A stretch of DNA of 64,000 nucleotides from Hyphomicrobium sp. (lineage in GTDB: Bacteria > Pseudomonadota > Alphaproteobacteria > Rhizobiales > Hyphomicrobiaceae). The notes beneath the pieces were generated by a model that was given only the letters and a program-made list of their open reading frames with translations, made no database searches and was not told the DNA's origin. Of this stretch, positions 52,705 to 62,406 are shown in pieces (the first letter of the stretch is position 1; every line of letters starts with the position of its first letter). A program made the translations under genes and the position numbers. The DNA lies in NCBI GenBank assembly GCA_030148725.1, contig JASBSU010000040.1, positions 1-64,000 on the forward strand, in the 5' to 3' direction.

Positions 52705-53175
52705 TCAGATCCCGCAGCCGCCGACTTTGACGTCGACCTTGCGGCGCGTCAGCAGGATGCGGCCGTCCGAGAGCTCTGCGACGGCAACGACGTCCTGCGT
52801 CTTTGCGAGGCGCATGCGGCTGGTGACGCGCGCCTTACCGGACAAGAGCGTGAACCGAAATGTCGCCACTGCTGCGCGTGGATTGGCGGTCGACAAAAGG
52901 TGCACCGCCTTGACGTGATTTTCTGCCGTCATGGGGCTCTCGACCGCCAACGCGACCGGCACATAGTCGCCATTGTCGACGCTCTCGGGCAGGTCAAGGA
53001 CAAGGCTGCCGTCGTCGTGTGGTTTAGCGTTTGCGAGAAGCGTTTCGAGTGTGGTCTTGAACTCAGGTGTTTCAGCGGCTGCCGGCTCCGCTCGCACGCC
53101 GGGAATGCCGACGAGCAGCGCCAATACCGCTGCTGCAGCAGAGCCCTCAAGCAGGAATGTCCGGCGGTTCAGCAC
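52705..53175 (-). CDS. soxY: Thiosulfate oxidation carrier protein SoxY
   Basis: From GTG 53175 (GAGG six bases upstream) the protein is 156 residues with a twin-arginine signal peptide (LNRRTFLLEGSAAAAVLALL). The substrate-carrying cysteine is at the C-terminus in VGGCGI, the swinging-arm motif; most SoxY end GGCGG, so the last residue differs. The longer frame to 53448 overlaps the divergent control region and is not favoured. It is followed by soxZ. No soxXA, soxB or soxCD is within this window. Confidence 0.92.
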   Translation of the reverse strand: MLNRRTFLLEGSAAAAVLALLVGIPGVRAEPAAAETPEFKTTLETLLANAKPHDDGSLVLDLPESVDNGDYVPVALAVESPMTAENHVKAVHLLSTANPRAAVATFRFTLLSGKARVTSRMRLAKTQDVVAVAELSDGRILLTRRKVDVKVGGCGI

Positions 53176-53290
53176 GATGGCCTCTTGTGTCCGGTATAGG
53201 GCCCGCGGCTCACCAAAGGGTATGTTGCGGGCCACTGGGCGGGAAGCGTACGATACCGGCAACGACGGGCCGGCAACAAGGCACCTGGAA

Positions 53291-54610
53291 ATGATCGATC
53301 GCAGGGAGTTCGGGCGTCTCCTGGGGGGGATGGCGCTGGTAACGTCTGGGGTTCGCGCGGTGACGGCGCCGGCTCTCGCTACCGGCAAGGCAAAGGTCGT
53401 CATCGTGGGCGGCGGCGCCGGTGGTGGTACGGTCGCCCGCATTCTCAAAACAGAAGCGCCGCAGCTCGACGTAACGATCGTCGAGAAGCGGGAGATTTAT
53501 ACCTCGTGCTTCAACTCCAATCATTTCTTCGGCGGGTTCCGCAGCTTTGCATCGCTGCAGCACAGCTACGACGGCTTGCGGAAACTAGGCATCACAGTCG
53601 CCAATGACATCGCGACCGATATCGACGTCAGTGGCAAGACGGTGAAGCTGGCGGGAGGCGGGACGCTCGCCTTCGACCAGCTGGTGTTGTCGCCGGGCAT
53701 CGGATTCAACTACAGCGCGATCGAGGGGTATTCCGCGGAGGCCGCTGAGATCCTCCCGCACGCCTGGACGGCCGGGTCGCAGACACTGCTTCTGATGCAG
53801 CAGCTCGAAGCGATGGATGATGGCGGGGTCGTCATCATGACGGTGCCGGGTAACCCCTATCGCTGTCCGCCGGGACCGTACGAGCGCGCGTGCATGATCG
53901 CGCACTACCTCAAGATGCATAAGCCGAAGTCGAAGCTCGTCATCTTGGATGCGAAGACGACGTTCTCGAAACAGGGTGCGTTCGAGGAGGCGTTCGACAA
54001 ATACTATTCGGGTATCATCGATCTGAACCTCACCAATGAGATCGACGACTTCCGCGTGGTGCGGGTCGATGCGAATACGCGCGAGGTCGAGACGGCGTCA
54101 GGGCTCAAGCTCAAGGGCGCGGTGGTCAACGTCATTCCGGTCCAGACGGCAGGCGAGATCGCCATCGCCGCGGGGTGCGCCGATGCCAAGGGGTGGTGTC
54201 CGATCAAGCCGCAGAATTTTGCCTCAGCGCTGGTCGATGGCGTCTACGTCCTCGGCGATTCAGCGATTGCCAATGACATGCCGAAGTCGGCCTATTCTGC
54301 GAACAGCCAGGGACGGGTCGTTGCTGCCGATATCCTGGCGGCGTTGACGGGAGGGGAGCCGGGCGTCGCGCGGTACCGCAACACGTGCTGGTCGCTGCTG
54401 GCGGCGGATGATTCCATCAAGATCGGAGCCGACTACACGCCGGGCGAGAAGGACGGCAAGCCGATCCTCGTTCCGCATGACCCGTTCGTATCGCAAAAGG
54501 GTGAGACCGCAGAGATGCGGCGGAAGAACTACGCCGAGGGGCTGGCGTGGTATCACGCCATCATCTCCGACGCGTTCAACGACAACGCCGCGCTCACGCA
54601 GAAGGGCTGA
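53291..54610 (+). CDS. fccB: Flavocytochrome c sulfide dehydrogenase flavoprotein subunit (FccB/SoxF-like)
   Basis: From ATG 53291 the 439-residue precursor begins with a twin-arginine signal peptide (IDRREFGRLLGGMALV), then an FAD motif VIVGGGAGGGTVARI, a cysteine in TSCFNSNHFFGG (Cys73, position of the covalent FAD link), and two more cysteines in YRCPPGPYERA and RNTCWSLLA that form the redox disulfide. It oxidises sulfide to sulfur. No fccA cytochrome subunit is adjacent. It is divergent from soxYZ over a 115-bp gap. Confidence 0.9.
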   Translation: MIDRREFGRLLGGMALVTSGVRAVTAPALATGKAKVVIVGGGAGGGTVARILKTEAPQLDVTIVEKREIYTSCFNSNHFFGGFRSFASLQHSYDGLRKLGITVANDIATDIDVSGKTVKLAGGGTLAFDQLVLSPGIGFNYSAIEGYSAEAAEILPHAWTAGSQTLLLMQQLEAMDDGGVVIMTVPGNPYRCPPGPYERACMIAHYLKMHKPKSKLVILDAKTTFSKQGAFEEAFDKYYSGIIDLNLTNEIDDFRVVRVDANTREVETASGLKLKGAVVNVIPVQTAGEIAIAAGCADAKGWCPIKPQNFASALVDGVYVLGDSAIANDMPKSAYSANSQGRVVAADILAALTGGEPGVARYRNTCWSLLAADDSIKIGADYTPGEKDGKPILVPHDPFVSQKGETAEMRRKNYAEGLAWYHAIISDAFNDNAALTQKG

Positions 54611-54724
54611 ATTCGGCCGGGCGTCTCGCGTCCCCCGAGAGAACGTCGTTTTGGGTCTCCGCTGCAACATGAAGTGCTATACAAGACGGGCTTTGGGCGT
54701 TTGACGTGCCCTGCGCCGTCCGGT

Positions 54725-54738
54725 TGCCATATTTGGCA
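54725..54738. promoter_or_regulatory. Palindrome TGCCA-TATT-TGGCA upstream of fadE
   Basis: Exact 5-bp arms around a 4-bp centre, 105 bp before the acyl-CoA dehydrogenase start. It may be an operator for a fatty-acid-degradation regulator; no such regulator gene is nearby, so this is a guess from position. Confidence 0.35.
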
Positions 54739-54842
54739 CGTTCGGAAAGCTGACATTGAGCTTAACGCCAATGCAATGTCCGGCACGTTAGGTTGCCGTC
54801 TGAACCCGTTCCGCCCAAGTTACGATCGCGGAGGCAAAAATC

Positions 54843-57332
54843 ATGATCGAGCTTCTGTTCTGCATTGCGCTGCTGGCCGGCACCGTCGCGCTCGGTATGT
54901 ACAAGCCGCCGATTTGGGTGTGGGCAGGAGCGCTCGCCATAGCCGCCCTGGTCTGGCAGTCGAATGCCGTGCACGGCGAAACCGGCTTGTTCGGAGCCAT
55001 CGTTTGGGCGTTCGCGGGCATCTTTGCTTTGCTCGCCGTTCCTGCCATTCGCCGCGATCACGTGAGCAAGCGCGTCCTCAAGTTCGTCAAGGGCACGCTG
55101 CCCAAAGTTTCGGATACCGAGCAGCAGGCGCTGGAGGCCGGTACGGTCGGCTTCGACGCCGAACTTTTCTCCGGTACGCCCGATTGGAACAAGCTGCGGG
55201 CTATCGCGCCGGTCGTTCTGACGCCGGCCGAGCAGGCGTTTCTGGACGGACCGACTGAAGAACTTTGCAGGCTCGTCGACGATTGGCAGATCCGCCACGA
55301 GAAGGAAATTCCGGAGAACATCTGGGATTTCATCAAGTCGCGCGGCTTCCTTGGCATGCTGATTTCGAAAGAGCACGGCGGGCTCGGATTCTCGGCGCAG
55401 GCGCAGTCCCTCATCATCGGAAAGATTGCGTCTCGTTCGCCGGACGTCGCGACCGTCGTGATGGTTCCGAACTCACTTGGTCCGGGAGAACTGATCGAGA
55501 AGTACGGCACCGAGCAGCAGAAGAAGTACTACCTTGCGCGGCTGGCGCGCGGCGAGGAGATCCCGTGCTTTGCGTTGACGGGGCCGACGTCTGGGTCCGA
55601 TGCCGCGACGATGCGCGATATCGGCACCGTGTTTCGTGGTCCTGATGGAAGTCCGGCGATACGGTTGTCGTGGGACAAGCGCTACATCACGCTCGGGCCG
55701 AAGGCGACGCTGCTCGGCTTGGCATTCCGCTTACATGATCCGGAGAACATTCTCGGCAAGGGCGAAAATCCCGGGATCACGCTTGCGCTCATCCCAACGC
55801 GCCATCCCGGCGTTCAGATCGGACGCCGGCATCTGCCTTCGGGCAATGCATTTCCGAATGGTCCGAACTGGGGGCGCAATGTCGTCATTCCGCTCGATTG
55901 GATCATCGGCGGACAGGCAATGGCCGGCAACGGCTGGCGCATGCTGATGGAGTGTCTCGCCGCCGGGCGCGCCATCTCGCTGCCTTCGACTGCAACGGCT
56001 GGCGCGAAGGGCGTGCTGCGCACGTCGAGTGCCTATGCGCGCCTGCGCAAGCAGTTCGGTTTGCCGATCGCGCGGATGGAGGGCGTCGAGGAGGCGTTGG
56101 CGCGGCAGATCGAGACGGCTTACGCGACGGAGGCGGCGCGCGCCGTCACCGCAGCGATGGTTTCGCGCGGTGAGCGTCCGTCCGTCATTTCGGCGCTGAT
56201 GAAGTATCAGACGACAGAGCGCATGCGGCGCTCCGTCAACGATGCGTTCGATATTCACGGCGGCCGTGCAATCTGCGATGGGCCGTCGAACTACCTTCAA
56301 GCGGCCTACCAGATGGTGCCCATCGGCATTACGGTCGAAGGTGCCAATATCCTGACGCGCACGCTGATCACGTTTGCGCAGGGCGCGCTGCGCTCTCACC
56401 CGTATCTCTACCGCGAGATCCAGGCGGCTCAGGATCCAGATGACCGTCGCAGCCTTGCGGCCTTCGATGAGGCGCTGGGCGAGCACGTCTCGTTCTCGTT
56501 CGCGAATGCGTGCGGCGCATTCTTCCATAACGTCACGGGCGCGATGTTCGCCCCGGTGCCGCAGAAGTCTTTCGATACGGCACAGTGGTATCGGGAATTG
56601 GCACGTTCAGCGCGCAGTTTTGCGTTCGTTGCAGACGTGACCGTCGCGACCCTCGGCGGTAGCCTCAAGACGAAGCAGAAGATTACCGGGCGCCTCGCGG
56701 ATGCGCTTTCGGAACTCTACATTCTCGCCTGCGTACTGAAGCGCTATGAGGATGACGGTCGGCTGTCCAGCGACCGCACGTTCGTCGATCTTGCTGCCTT
56801 GAACGGGCTCTACCGCTTCCAGGAAGCGCTGCGGGGCGTCGTCGACAACTTCCCGGTTCCTGCTGCGCGGATCGCCATGCGCGTCGTGGCGTTTCCGCTC
56901 GGCGCCCGGCGGAGACCGGCGCCGGACTTCCTCGGCCACCGCGCGGTCAAACTGCTGCTAGAGGCGCCGGAGACTCGCGATCGGCTGACGCGGTTCATAT
57001 ATGTATCGAACAATGCGGACGATCCGACGGGATTGCTCGAAGTCGCACTCCGGAAGGCCGTAGCCGCCGAGGAGGCGGAGAAGAAGCTGGAGCGTGCCAT
57101 CCGTGCAGGTACGCTGCAGCGCTATCACGGGGTCGATTGGATCGGCGATGCCATCGAGAAGGGCGTCGTGACGGAGAGTGAAGGGCAGCAATTGCGCGAG
57201 CTGGAAGCTCTTACGGCGCGCGTGATTGCGGTCGACCATTTCGATCCGGCGGCCGTGAAACCGAACTATGGCTCGAGTAGCAGCGCCGTGGTCAAGACGG
57301 CCCGCAGCATCGGGCCAGCCGCCGCCGAATAA
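54843..57332 (+). CDS. fadE: Long-chain acyl-CoA dehydrogenase (FadE type, membrane-associated)
   Basis: This 829-residue protein resembles E. coli FadE: two or three N-terminal membrane helices (LLFCIALLAGTVALGMY, then WAGALAIAALVW and GAIVWAFAGIFALLAVP, residues about 4-65), an acyl-CoA dehydrogenase core (about 90-560) with FALTGPTSGSDAATMRDIG, and a FadE-specific helical C-terminal domain. It carries out the first step of beta-oxidation with electron-transfer flavoprotein as acceptor. GGAGG lies eight bases before the ATG. It heads the set fadE - fadB-like - fadI-like. Confidence 0.92.
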   Translation: MIELLFCIALLAGTVALGMYKPPIWVWAGALAIAALVWQSNAVHGETGLFGAIVWAFAGIFALLAVPAIRRDHVSKRVLKFVKGTLPKVSDTEQQALEAGTVGFDAELFSGTPDWNKLRAIAPVVLTPAEQAFLDGPTEELCRLVDDWQIRHEKEIPENIWDFIKSRGFLGMLISKEHGGLGFSAQAQSLIIGKIASRSPDVATVVMVPNSLGPGELIEKYGTEQQKKYYLARLARGEEIPCFALTGPTSGSDAATMRDIGTVFRGPDGSPAIRLSWDKRYITLGPKATLLGLAFRLHDPENILGKGENPGITLALIPTRHPGVQIGRRHLPSGNAFPNGPNWGRNVVIPLDWIIGGQAMAGNGWRMLMECLAAGRAISLPSTATAGAKGVLRTSSAYARLRKQFGLPIARMEGVEEALARQIETAYATEAARAVTAAMVSRGERPSVISALMKYQTTERMRRSVNDAFDIHGGRAICDGPSNYLQAAYQMVPIGITVEGANILTRTLITFAQGALRSHPYLYREIQAAQDPDDRRSLAAFDEALGEHVSFSFANACGAFFHNVTGAMFAPVPQKSFDTAQWYRELARSARSFAFVADVTVATLGGSLKTKQKITGRLADALSELYILACVLKRYEDDGRLSSDRTFVDLAALNGLYRFQEALRGVVDNFPVPAARIAMRVVAFPLGARRRPAPDFLGHRAVKLLLEAPETRDRLTRFIYVSNNADDPTGLLEVALRKAVAAEEAEKKLERAIRAGTLQRYHGVDWIGDAIEKGVVTESEGQQLRELEALTARVIAVDHFDPAAVKPNYGSSSSAVVKTARSIGPAAAE

Positions 57333-57388
57333 AGCGATCGCAAGTGTCGGCGTCACCCGGTAGTGCCGACAGCGTCAGGGGAGTTGCA

Positions 57389-59395
57389 ATGTTCAAGGCC
57401 GTATCGCGTCCGTTGCCGGACCTGAAGGACTGGCGCTTCTCCGTCGATCAATGGGGTATCGCTTGGGCAGAGCTTGACCGCGAAGGCGAGAGCCAGAATT
57501 CGCTCGGGCGGCGCCCGCTGGAAGAGTTGGCTGAGATTGTTGCGGCCGTGGAGACTGGCGCACGGGACAAGAGCATCGTCGGGCTTGTCCTCATATCCGG
57601 CAAGGAGCGCGGATTCATCGTTGGCGCCGACATTCGCGAGTTTGCCGACATCAAGACCGAGACGGACGTCGTCGAGCGGCTGCGCCCGGTCACAGCACTG
57701 TTCGACCGGATCGAGAACCTTCCGGTGCCTGTCGTTTGCGCCATCAACGGCTTCTGCCTGGGCGGCGGTCTCGAGTTGGCGCTGGCGTGCCATTACCGCA
57801 TCGCGACGCGCGATCCTTCGACGAAGCTCGGCTTTCCCGAGGTGAAGCTCGGCATATTCCCCGGATTCAACGGGACGGTGCGGGCGATCCGCCAGGCTGG
57901 CGCGCCAGCGGCGATGCAGACGATGTTGACGGGGCGCATGCTGTCTGCATCGGCGGCGCGCGGCATGGGACTGGTCGATCAGCTGGTCGACACGCGCGGC
58001 GCGCTTCCCTGGGCGGCGCGCAAGGCCGTGCTTCGCAAGCGCAAGTCGAAGCCAGCGGGATTTGTCAAGCAGCTGCTGACCAAATGGCCGGTTCGCGGGC
58101 TTTTGGCTTCACGTATGCGCTCGGAGGTCGCGCGGAAGGCGCGCGAGGCGCACTACCCTTCGCCGTATCGCCTCATAGATCTCTTCGAGCAGTACGCCGG
58201 CAACGACGAAGCGATGAAGGCTGCCGAGACGCGTGCGTTCGCGCCGCTGATGGTTTCGGAGCGGTCGCGCAATCTTCGCCGGGTGTTCTGGCTTTCTGAG
58301 CTGCTCAAAGGCCAAGCGCCGAAGACGCTCGGCTGGCGTCCGCAGCGCGTTCATGTGATCGGCGCGGGAACGATGGGCGCCGACATCGCGGGCTGGTGTG
58401 TCGCTTCCGGCATGGAGGTGACGCTTCAGGATGTGTCGCCCGAGCAGATCGCTAAGGGCATCGCAGCCCAGGGCAAGCTCATTGCGCGCAAGTTCAAGAC
58501 CAAGGCGCAGCGCGATGCGGCGAAGGCGCGTCTCATCGCTGATCCGGGTGGCGAGGGCATTGCTCGGGCTGACGTCGTGATCGAGGCCATCGTCGAGAAA
58601 CTCGACATCAAGAAGACAGTGCTCGCGGATGTCGAAGGCAAACTGAAGGCTGGCGCGGTGATGGCAACGAATACCTCGTCGCTGCAAATCGAGGATATCG
58701 CAGCCGGTCTTGCCGATCCCGGGCGCCTCATCGGGTTGCACTTCTTCAATCCCGTCTCGCTGATGCCCCTCGTCGAAGTGGTGCGCGGCGAGCAATCTCG
58801 CGAAGACGAGATCAAGCGCGGCGCGGCGTTCGTTGCTGCGATCGACAAGCTGCCGCTGATCACCAAGAGCGTGCCCGGGTTCCTCGTCAATCGCGTGCTG
58901 ACGCCATACATGTTCGGCGCCATGAAGCGGTTGCAGGAAGGCGAGAGCAAGGAGCGCATCGACGAGGCTGCGCGCGCCTTCGGTATGCCGATGGGCCCGA
59001 TCGAGCTGGCGGACACCGTCGGCCTCGACGTCTGCGCGCACGTTGCCAAGATCCTCAATTATCCATCGGCCGGATCGGCGCTAGAGCAGCTCGCTGCTGC
59101 CGGCAAGCTGGGCAAGAAGACCGGCGAGGGCTTCTACGTTTGGCAGGCCGGAAAACCGGTCAGGGATCCGCGCCGCACCGATCCGCAGGAGATGGAAGAG
59201 CTTGGCCGCGCGCTGATCAAGCCGCTCATCGAAGAAGCGCAGAAATGCCTCGACGCGGGGATCGTCGAGAACGCCGATCTCGTCGATGCGGGGGTGATCT
59301 TCGGAACGGGGTTTGCGCCGTTCCGGGGCGGGCCGCTGCATTACAAGGCGTCGATAACGCCTCAGCCGCCGGTGCACGCCGAGGCGGCGGAATAG
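57389..59395 (+). CDS. Fused enoyl-CoA hydratase / 3-hydroxyacyl-CoA dehydrogenase (FadB/FadJ-like)
   Basis: 668 residues from ATG 57389, with GGGGAG before it. The N-terminal crotonase domain has both catalytic glutamates (FCLGGGLELALACH, Glu129; GFPEVKLGIFPGF, Glu151). The dehydrogenase domain starts with VIGAGTMGADIAGW (about residue 320) and carries LHFFNPVSLMPLVEVV with the catalytic histidine. A C-terminal helical dimer domain follows. It is slightly shorter than E. coli FadB/FadJ (about 714-729). It hydrates and then oxidises enoyl-CoAs. It sits 56 bp after fadE and 20 bp before the thiolase. Confidence 0.93.
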   Translation: MFKAVSRPLPDLKDWRFSVDQWGIAWAELDREGESQNSLGRRPLEELAEIVAAVETGARDKSIVGLVLISGKERGFIVGADIREFADIKTETDVVERLRPVTALFDRIENLPVPVVCAINGFCLGGGLELALACHYRIATRDPSTKLGFPEVKLGIFPGFNGTVRAIRQAGAPAAMQTMLTGRMLSASAARGMGLVDQLVDTRGALPWAARKAVLRKRKSKPAGFVKQLLTKWPVRGLLASRMRSEVARKAREAHYPSPYRLIDLFEQYAGNDEAMKAAETRAFAPLMVSERSRNLRRVFWLSELLKGQAPKTLGWRPQRVHVIGAGTMGADIAGWCVASGMEVTLQDVSPEQIAKGIAAQGKLIARKFKTKAQRDAAKARLIADPGGEGIARADVVIEAIVEKLDIKKTVLADVEGKLKAGAVMATNTSSLQIEDIAAGLADPGRLIGLHFFNPVSLMPLVEVVRGEQSREDEIKRGAAFVAAIDKLPLITKSVPGFLVNRVLTPYMFGAMKRLQEGESKERIDEAARAFGMPMGPIELADTVGLDVCAHVAKILNYPSAGSALEQLAAAGKLGKKTGEGFYVWQAGKPVRDPRRTDPQEMEELGRALIKPLIEEAQKCLDAGIVENADLVDAGVIFGTGFAPFRGGPLHYKASITPQPPVHAEAAE

Positions 59396-59415
59396 CAAAG
59401 GATAGAGGACGCCTT

Positions 59416-60720
59416 ATGCAACGTTTCCTGAGACGGGTCGCGGTGATCGGCGGGGCGCGCATTCCGTTCTGCCGCTCGAACACGCTGTACGCCGACCTCT
59501 CCAACCTCGACCTCATGACTGGGGCGCTCAATGCGCTCGTCGAGCGCTATAACCTCAAGAGGCAGCACATCGACGAGGTCGTCGGTGGCGCGGTGATCAC
59601 CCACTCGAAGGATTTCAATCTGACGCGCGAGGCCGTGCTCGGCACGCGGCTGGCGCCGTCGACGCCCGGCATCACCATGACGCAAGCGTGCGGGACGAGC
59701 CTGCAGGGCGCGCTTGGTAGTGCGGCGAAGATCGCGACGGGCGACATCGACTGCGCCATTGCGGTGGGGTCGGATACGACGTCGGATGCACCACTCACCG
59801 TGTCGAAGAAACTCGCGCAACGGCTGATCAAGCTGGGGCAGCAGAAGTCGTTCCTGGACAAGCTCAAGCAGTTCAAGGGTTTTTCGCCAGCTGAGCTCGT
59901 GCCGAACGCGCCGGCGAATGCCGAGCCGCGGACGGGTCTGTCGATGGGCGAGCACGCCGAGCTCATGGCGCAGGAATGGGGTATTACCCGCGCCGAGCAG
60001 GACGCTTTCGCCCTGGAGAGCCATCGCAAGACTGCAGAGGCATATCGCTCCGGGTACATGGACGATCTCGTGACGCCGTTCTCAGGGGTGTTCCGTGACA
60101 ACAACGTGCGCGCCGATGCGACCGCGGAAAAGCTTGCGACGCTGAAGACGTCGTTCGAGAAGGGCGAGCGCGGCACGCTGACGGCAGCCAACTCGACGCC
60201 ATTGACTGACGGTGCGGCGGCTGTGCTGCTGGCTTCGGAGGACTGGGCGACCAAGCATGGTCTGCCCGTCCAGGCATACATCACCTATTCACAGACTGCG
60301 GCCAACGACTTCGTTGGTGGCGACGGCTTGCTGATGGCGCCGACCATCGCGGTCTCGAAGATGCTCGAACGTGCCGGGTTGAGGCTGCAGGACTTCGACT
60401 ATTACGAGATCCACGAGGCATTCGCCGCGCAGGTTCTCGCGACGCTCAAGGCTTGGGAAGATCCGGACTATTGTCGTGACGTTCTGGGCCGGGCGGAGCC
60501 CATGGGATCGATCGACCGCTCGAAACTCAACGTGCGTGGTTCGTCGATCGCCATCGGACATCCGTTCGCGGCGACCGGCGCGCGCATCGTCGGGAACCTG
60601 GCGCGGCTGATCTCCGAACACCACGGTCGCGGGCTGATTTCGATCTGCACGGCGGGTGGGATGGGCGTAGCGGCCATTCTGGAGTCTAAGGACGCTGCCG
60701 AGCTGCATCAGGCCGCCTAG
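59416..60720 (+). CDS. 3-ketoacyl-CoA thiolase (FadI/FadA-like)
   Basis: The 434-residue thiolase from ATG 59416 (GAGGAC upstream) has the nucleophilic cysteine in MTQACGTSLQG (Cys92), the acid/base histidine in DYYEIHEAFAAQ, GHPFAATGAR, and the second catalytic cysteine in CTAGGMGVA. Length and internal insertions match FadI-type thiolases that pair with a FadJ-like partner, as here. It releases acetyl-CoA in beta-oxidation. The next gene is a cyclopropane fatty acid synthase. Confidence 0.94.
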   Translation: MQRFLRRVAVIGGARIPFCRSNTLYADLSNLDLMTGALNALVERYNLKRQHIDEVVGGAVITHSKDFNLTREAVLGTRLAPSTPGITMTQACGTSLQGALGSAAKIATGDIDCAIAVGSDTTSDAPLTVSKKLAQRLIKLGQQKSFLDKLKQFKGFSPAELVPNAPANAEPRTGLSMGEHAELMAQEWGITRAEQDAFALESHRKTAEAYRSGYMDDLVTPFSGVFRDNNVRADATAEKLATLKTSFEKGERGTLTAANSTPLTDGAAAVLLASEDWATKHGLPVQAYITYSQTAANDFVGGDGLLMAPTIAVSKMLERAGLRLQDFDYYEIHEAFAAQVLATLKAWEDPDYCRDVLGRAEPMGSIDRSKLNVRGSSIAIGHPFAATGARIVGNLARLISEHHGRGLISICTAGGMGVAAILESKDAAELHQAA

Positions 60721-60866
60721 GGGCGGTATGGGTGGCCAAGCGTTTGGGATAGCCTGCGACCGGCCTCTCGACAGAGGCGGGAAGGTATGCGAGCACCGCG
60801 GGGCTGGGGCGCGACGAATTCTGGTTGCATCGTGATCCGGCTTCTTGATGAGACCGATGATTGAGC

Positions 60867-60887
60867 GCCGGCCTTTTTCCGGCCGGC
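60867..60887 (+). terminator. GCCGGCC/GGCCGGC hairpin after the beta-oxidation genes
   Basis: A perfect 7-bp stem encloses a T-rich loop (TTTTTCC), about 147 bp after the thiolase stop and 38 bp before the cyclopropane synthase ATG. The T-run is in the loop rather than after the stem, so it may be an mRNA hairpin in the leader of the downstream gene instead of a terminator. Confidence 0.4.
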
Positions 60888-60924
60888 AATCGTGGTCCAG
60901 ATCAACGCGGGGCGCGCATCCGGT

Positions 60925-62244
60925 ATGAGCAAGAACGATAGCGGTAAGGCTGAGCGGCAGCTCGCGGCGGCGAAGGAGCTGGCTCGCGAGCTTGGAAGCA
61001 AGCTCGATATCAATGCCTCGCTGCGTCTCTGGGACGGCTCCGTAACCCCGCTGGGGAAGAACGTCACCGGCCCGTTCGAGATTTCCATCGCCAACGCCGG
61101 CGTCATCGGCTCGTTGCTGCGCTGGCCGACGCTCGATAGCTTCATCAGCCAGTACGTCAACAAGGGTATCGACTTTTCAGGCGGGACGCTGATCGACCTC
61201 GGCTCGCAACTGAACAAGGGCGGTCGCTCGGTCAAGCTCAAAGGGCGCGATGCGCTGAAGCTCATCGGGAAGCTATCGCCGTTCCTGCTCGCCCGCTCCG
61301 ACGAAGCGTCTGACGATCAGGGCTTCGAGGGTGAGATCACTGGACGCAAGCGCAAGGTCGCCGACAACAAGGACTACATCCAGTTCCACTACGATCTGTC
61401 GAACGACTTCTACGCGCTCTTCCTCGATCCGGAGATGGTCTACTCCTGCGCTTATTACACTGATTGGAACAACGACATCGCGCAGGCGCAGCTCGACAAG
61501 CTGGAGATGATCTGCCGCAAGCTGCGCCTCAAGGCGGGCGAGCGGTTCCTAGACATCGGCTGCGGGTGGGGTGGGCTCATCTGCCATGCGGCGAAGAACT
61601 ACGGCGTGACCGCACACGGCATCACGCTGTCGGAGGAGCAGCTGGCGTTTGCGAAGGAGAAGATCAAGCGGCTCGGCCTGGAGGGTCGCGTCACCGTCGA
61701 GCTGAAGGACTATTCGATGATGACGGGGTCTTTCGACAAGATCGCGTCCATCGGCATGTACGAGCACATCGGGCTCAAGAACATTCCGGGCTACATGGCG
61801 AAGATGCAGGATCTGCTCGCGCCTGAGGGGCTGTTTCTCAACCACGCGATTTCGCGGCGGGCCCCCAAGCAGGGTTGGTTCAAGCGGCGCATGCGGCCGG
61901 AGCAGAAGGCTATCGCGAAGTACATTTTTCCGGGCGGTGAGCTCGACGACATCGGGCACTCGGTATTCGCGATGGAGCGCGCGGGCTTCGAGGTTCTGGA
62001 TGTGGAAGCGTGGCGGCTGCATTACGCGCGTACATGCAAGCTGTGGTGCGAGCGCTTGACGGCACGGCGCGAGGAAGCGCTGAAGCACGTGAGCGAAGAA
62101 AAATATCGCATCTGGGTGGCGTATCTCGCCGGTGTGTCGCTCGCGTTCTCGCGCGGAACGCTGCGCATCAATCAGACGCTGGCGTCGAAGAATGCCAAGC
62201 GCCCGCCGGCTGTGCCACCGACGCGCGCCGATCTTTATCGCTGA
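60925..62244 (+). CDS. cfa: Cyclopropane-fatty-acyl-phospholipid synthase
   Basis: About 439 residues from ATG 60925; GTG 60892 is an alternative but is only 5 bp after a hairpin. The SAM motif is FLDIGCGWGGLICHAA; the family segments NKDYIQFHYDLSNDFY, MVYSCAYYTDW and MYEHIGLKN (active site) are intact. The enzyme adds a methylene bridge to unsaturated acyl chains of membrane phospholipids, typical of stationary or acid-stressed cells. The N-terminal domain (about 150 residues) is poorly conserved, as usual. It may also belong to the Cfa-like branch acting on other lipids. Confidence 0.92.
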   Translation: MSKNDSGKAERQLAAAKELARELGSKLDINASLRLWDGSVTPLGKNVTGPFEISIANAGVIGSLLRWPTLDSFISQYVNKGIDFSGGTLIDLGSQLNKGGRSVKLKGRDALKLIGKLSPFLLARSDEASDDQGFEGEITGRKRKVADNKDYIQFHYDLSNDFYALFLDPEMVYSCAYYTDWNNDIAQAQLDKLEMICRKLRLKAGERFLDIGCGWGGLICHAAKNYGVTAHGITLSEEQLAFAKEKIKRLGLEGRVTVELKDYSMMTGSFDKIASIGMYEHIGLKNIPGYMAKMQDLLAPEGLFLNHAISRRAPKQGWFKRRMRPEQKAIAKYIFPGGELDDIGHSVFAMERAGFEVLDVEAWRLHYARTCKLWCERLTARREEALKHVSEEKYRIWVAYLAGVSLAFSRGTLRINQTLASKNAKRPPAVPPTRADLYR

Positions 62245-62406
62245 CCTTCGTCGCGCGAAGCGACAACGAGCGAAGCACGTTCGCGTGCGCGATGCTTGCG
62301 CGTGCTGACATTTTTTCTGCGCAATCAGGGAGCACTTTGAACGACGAGGCGTTCTGCGTTGACGAATTGCGGGGGAATGCAATCATCAACAAAGGGGGGA
62401 AACGCC

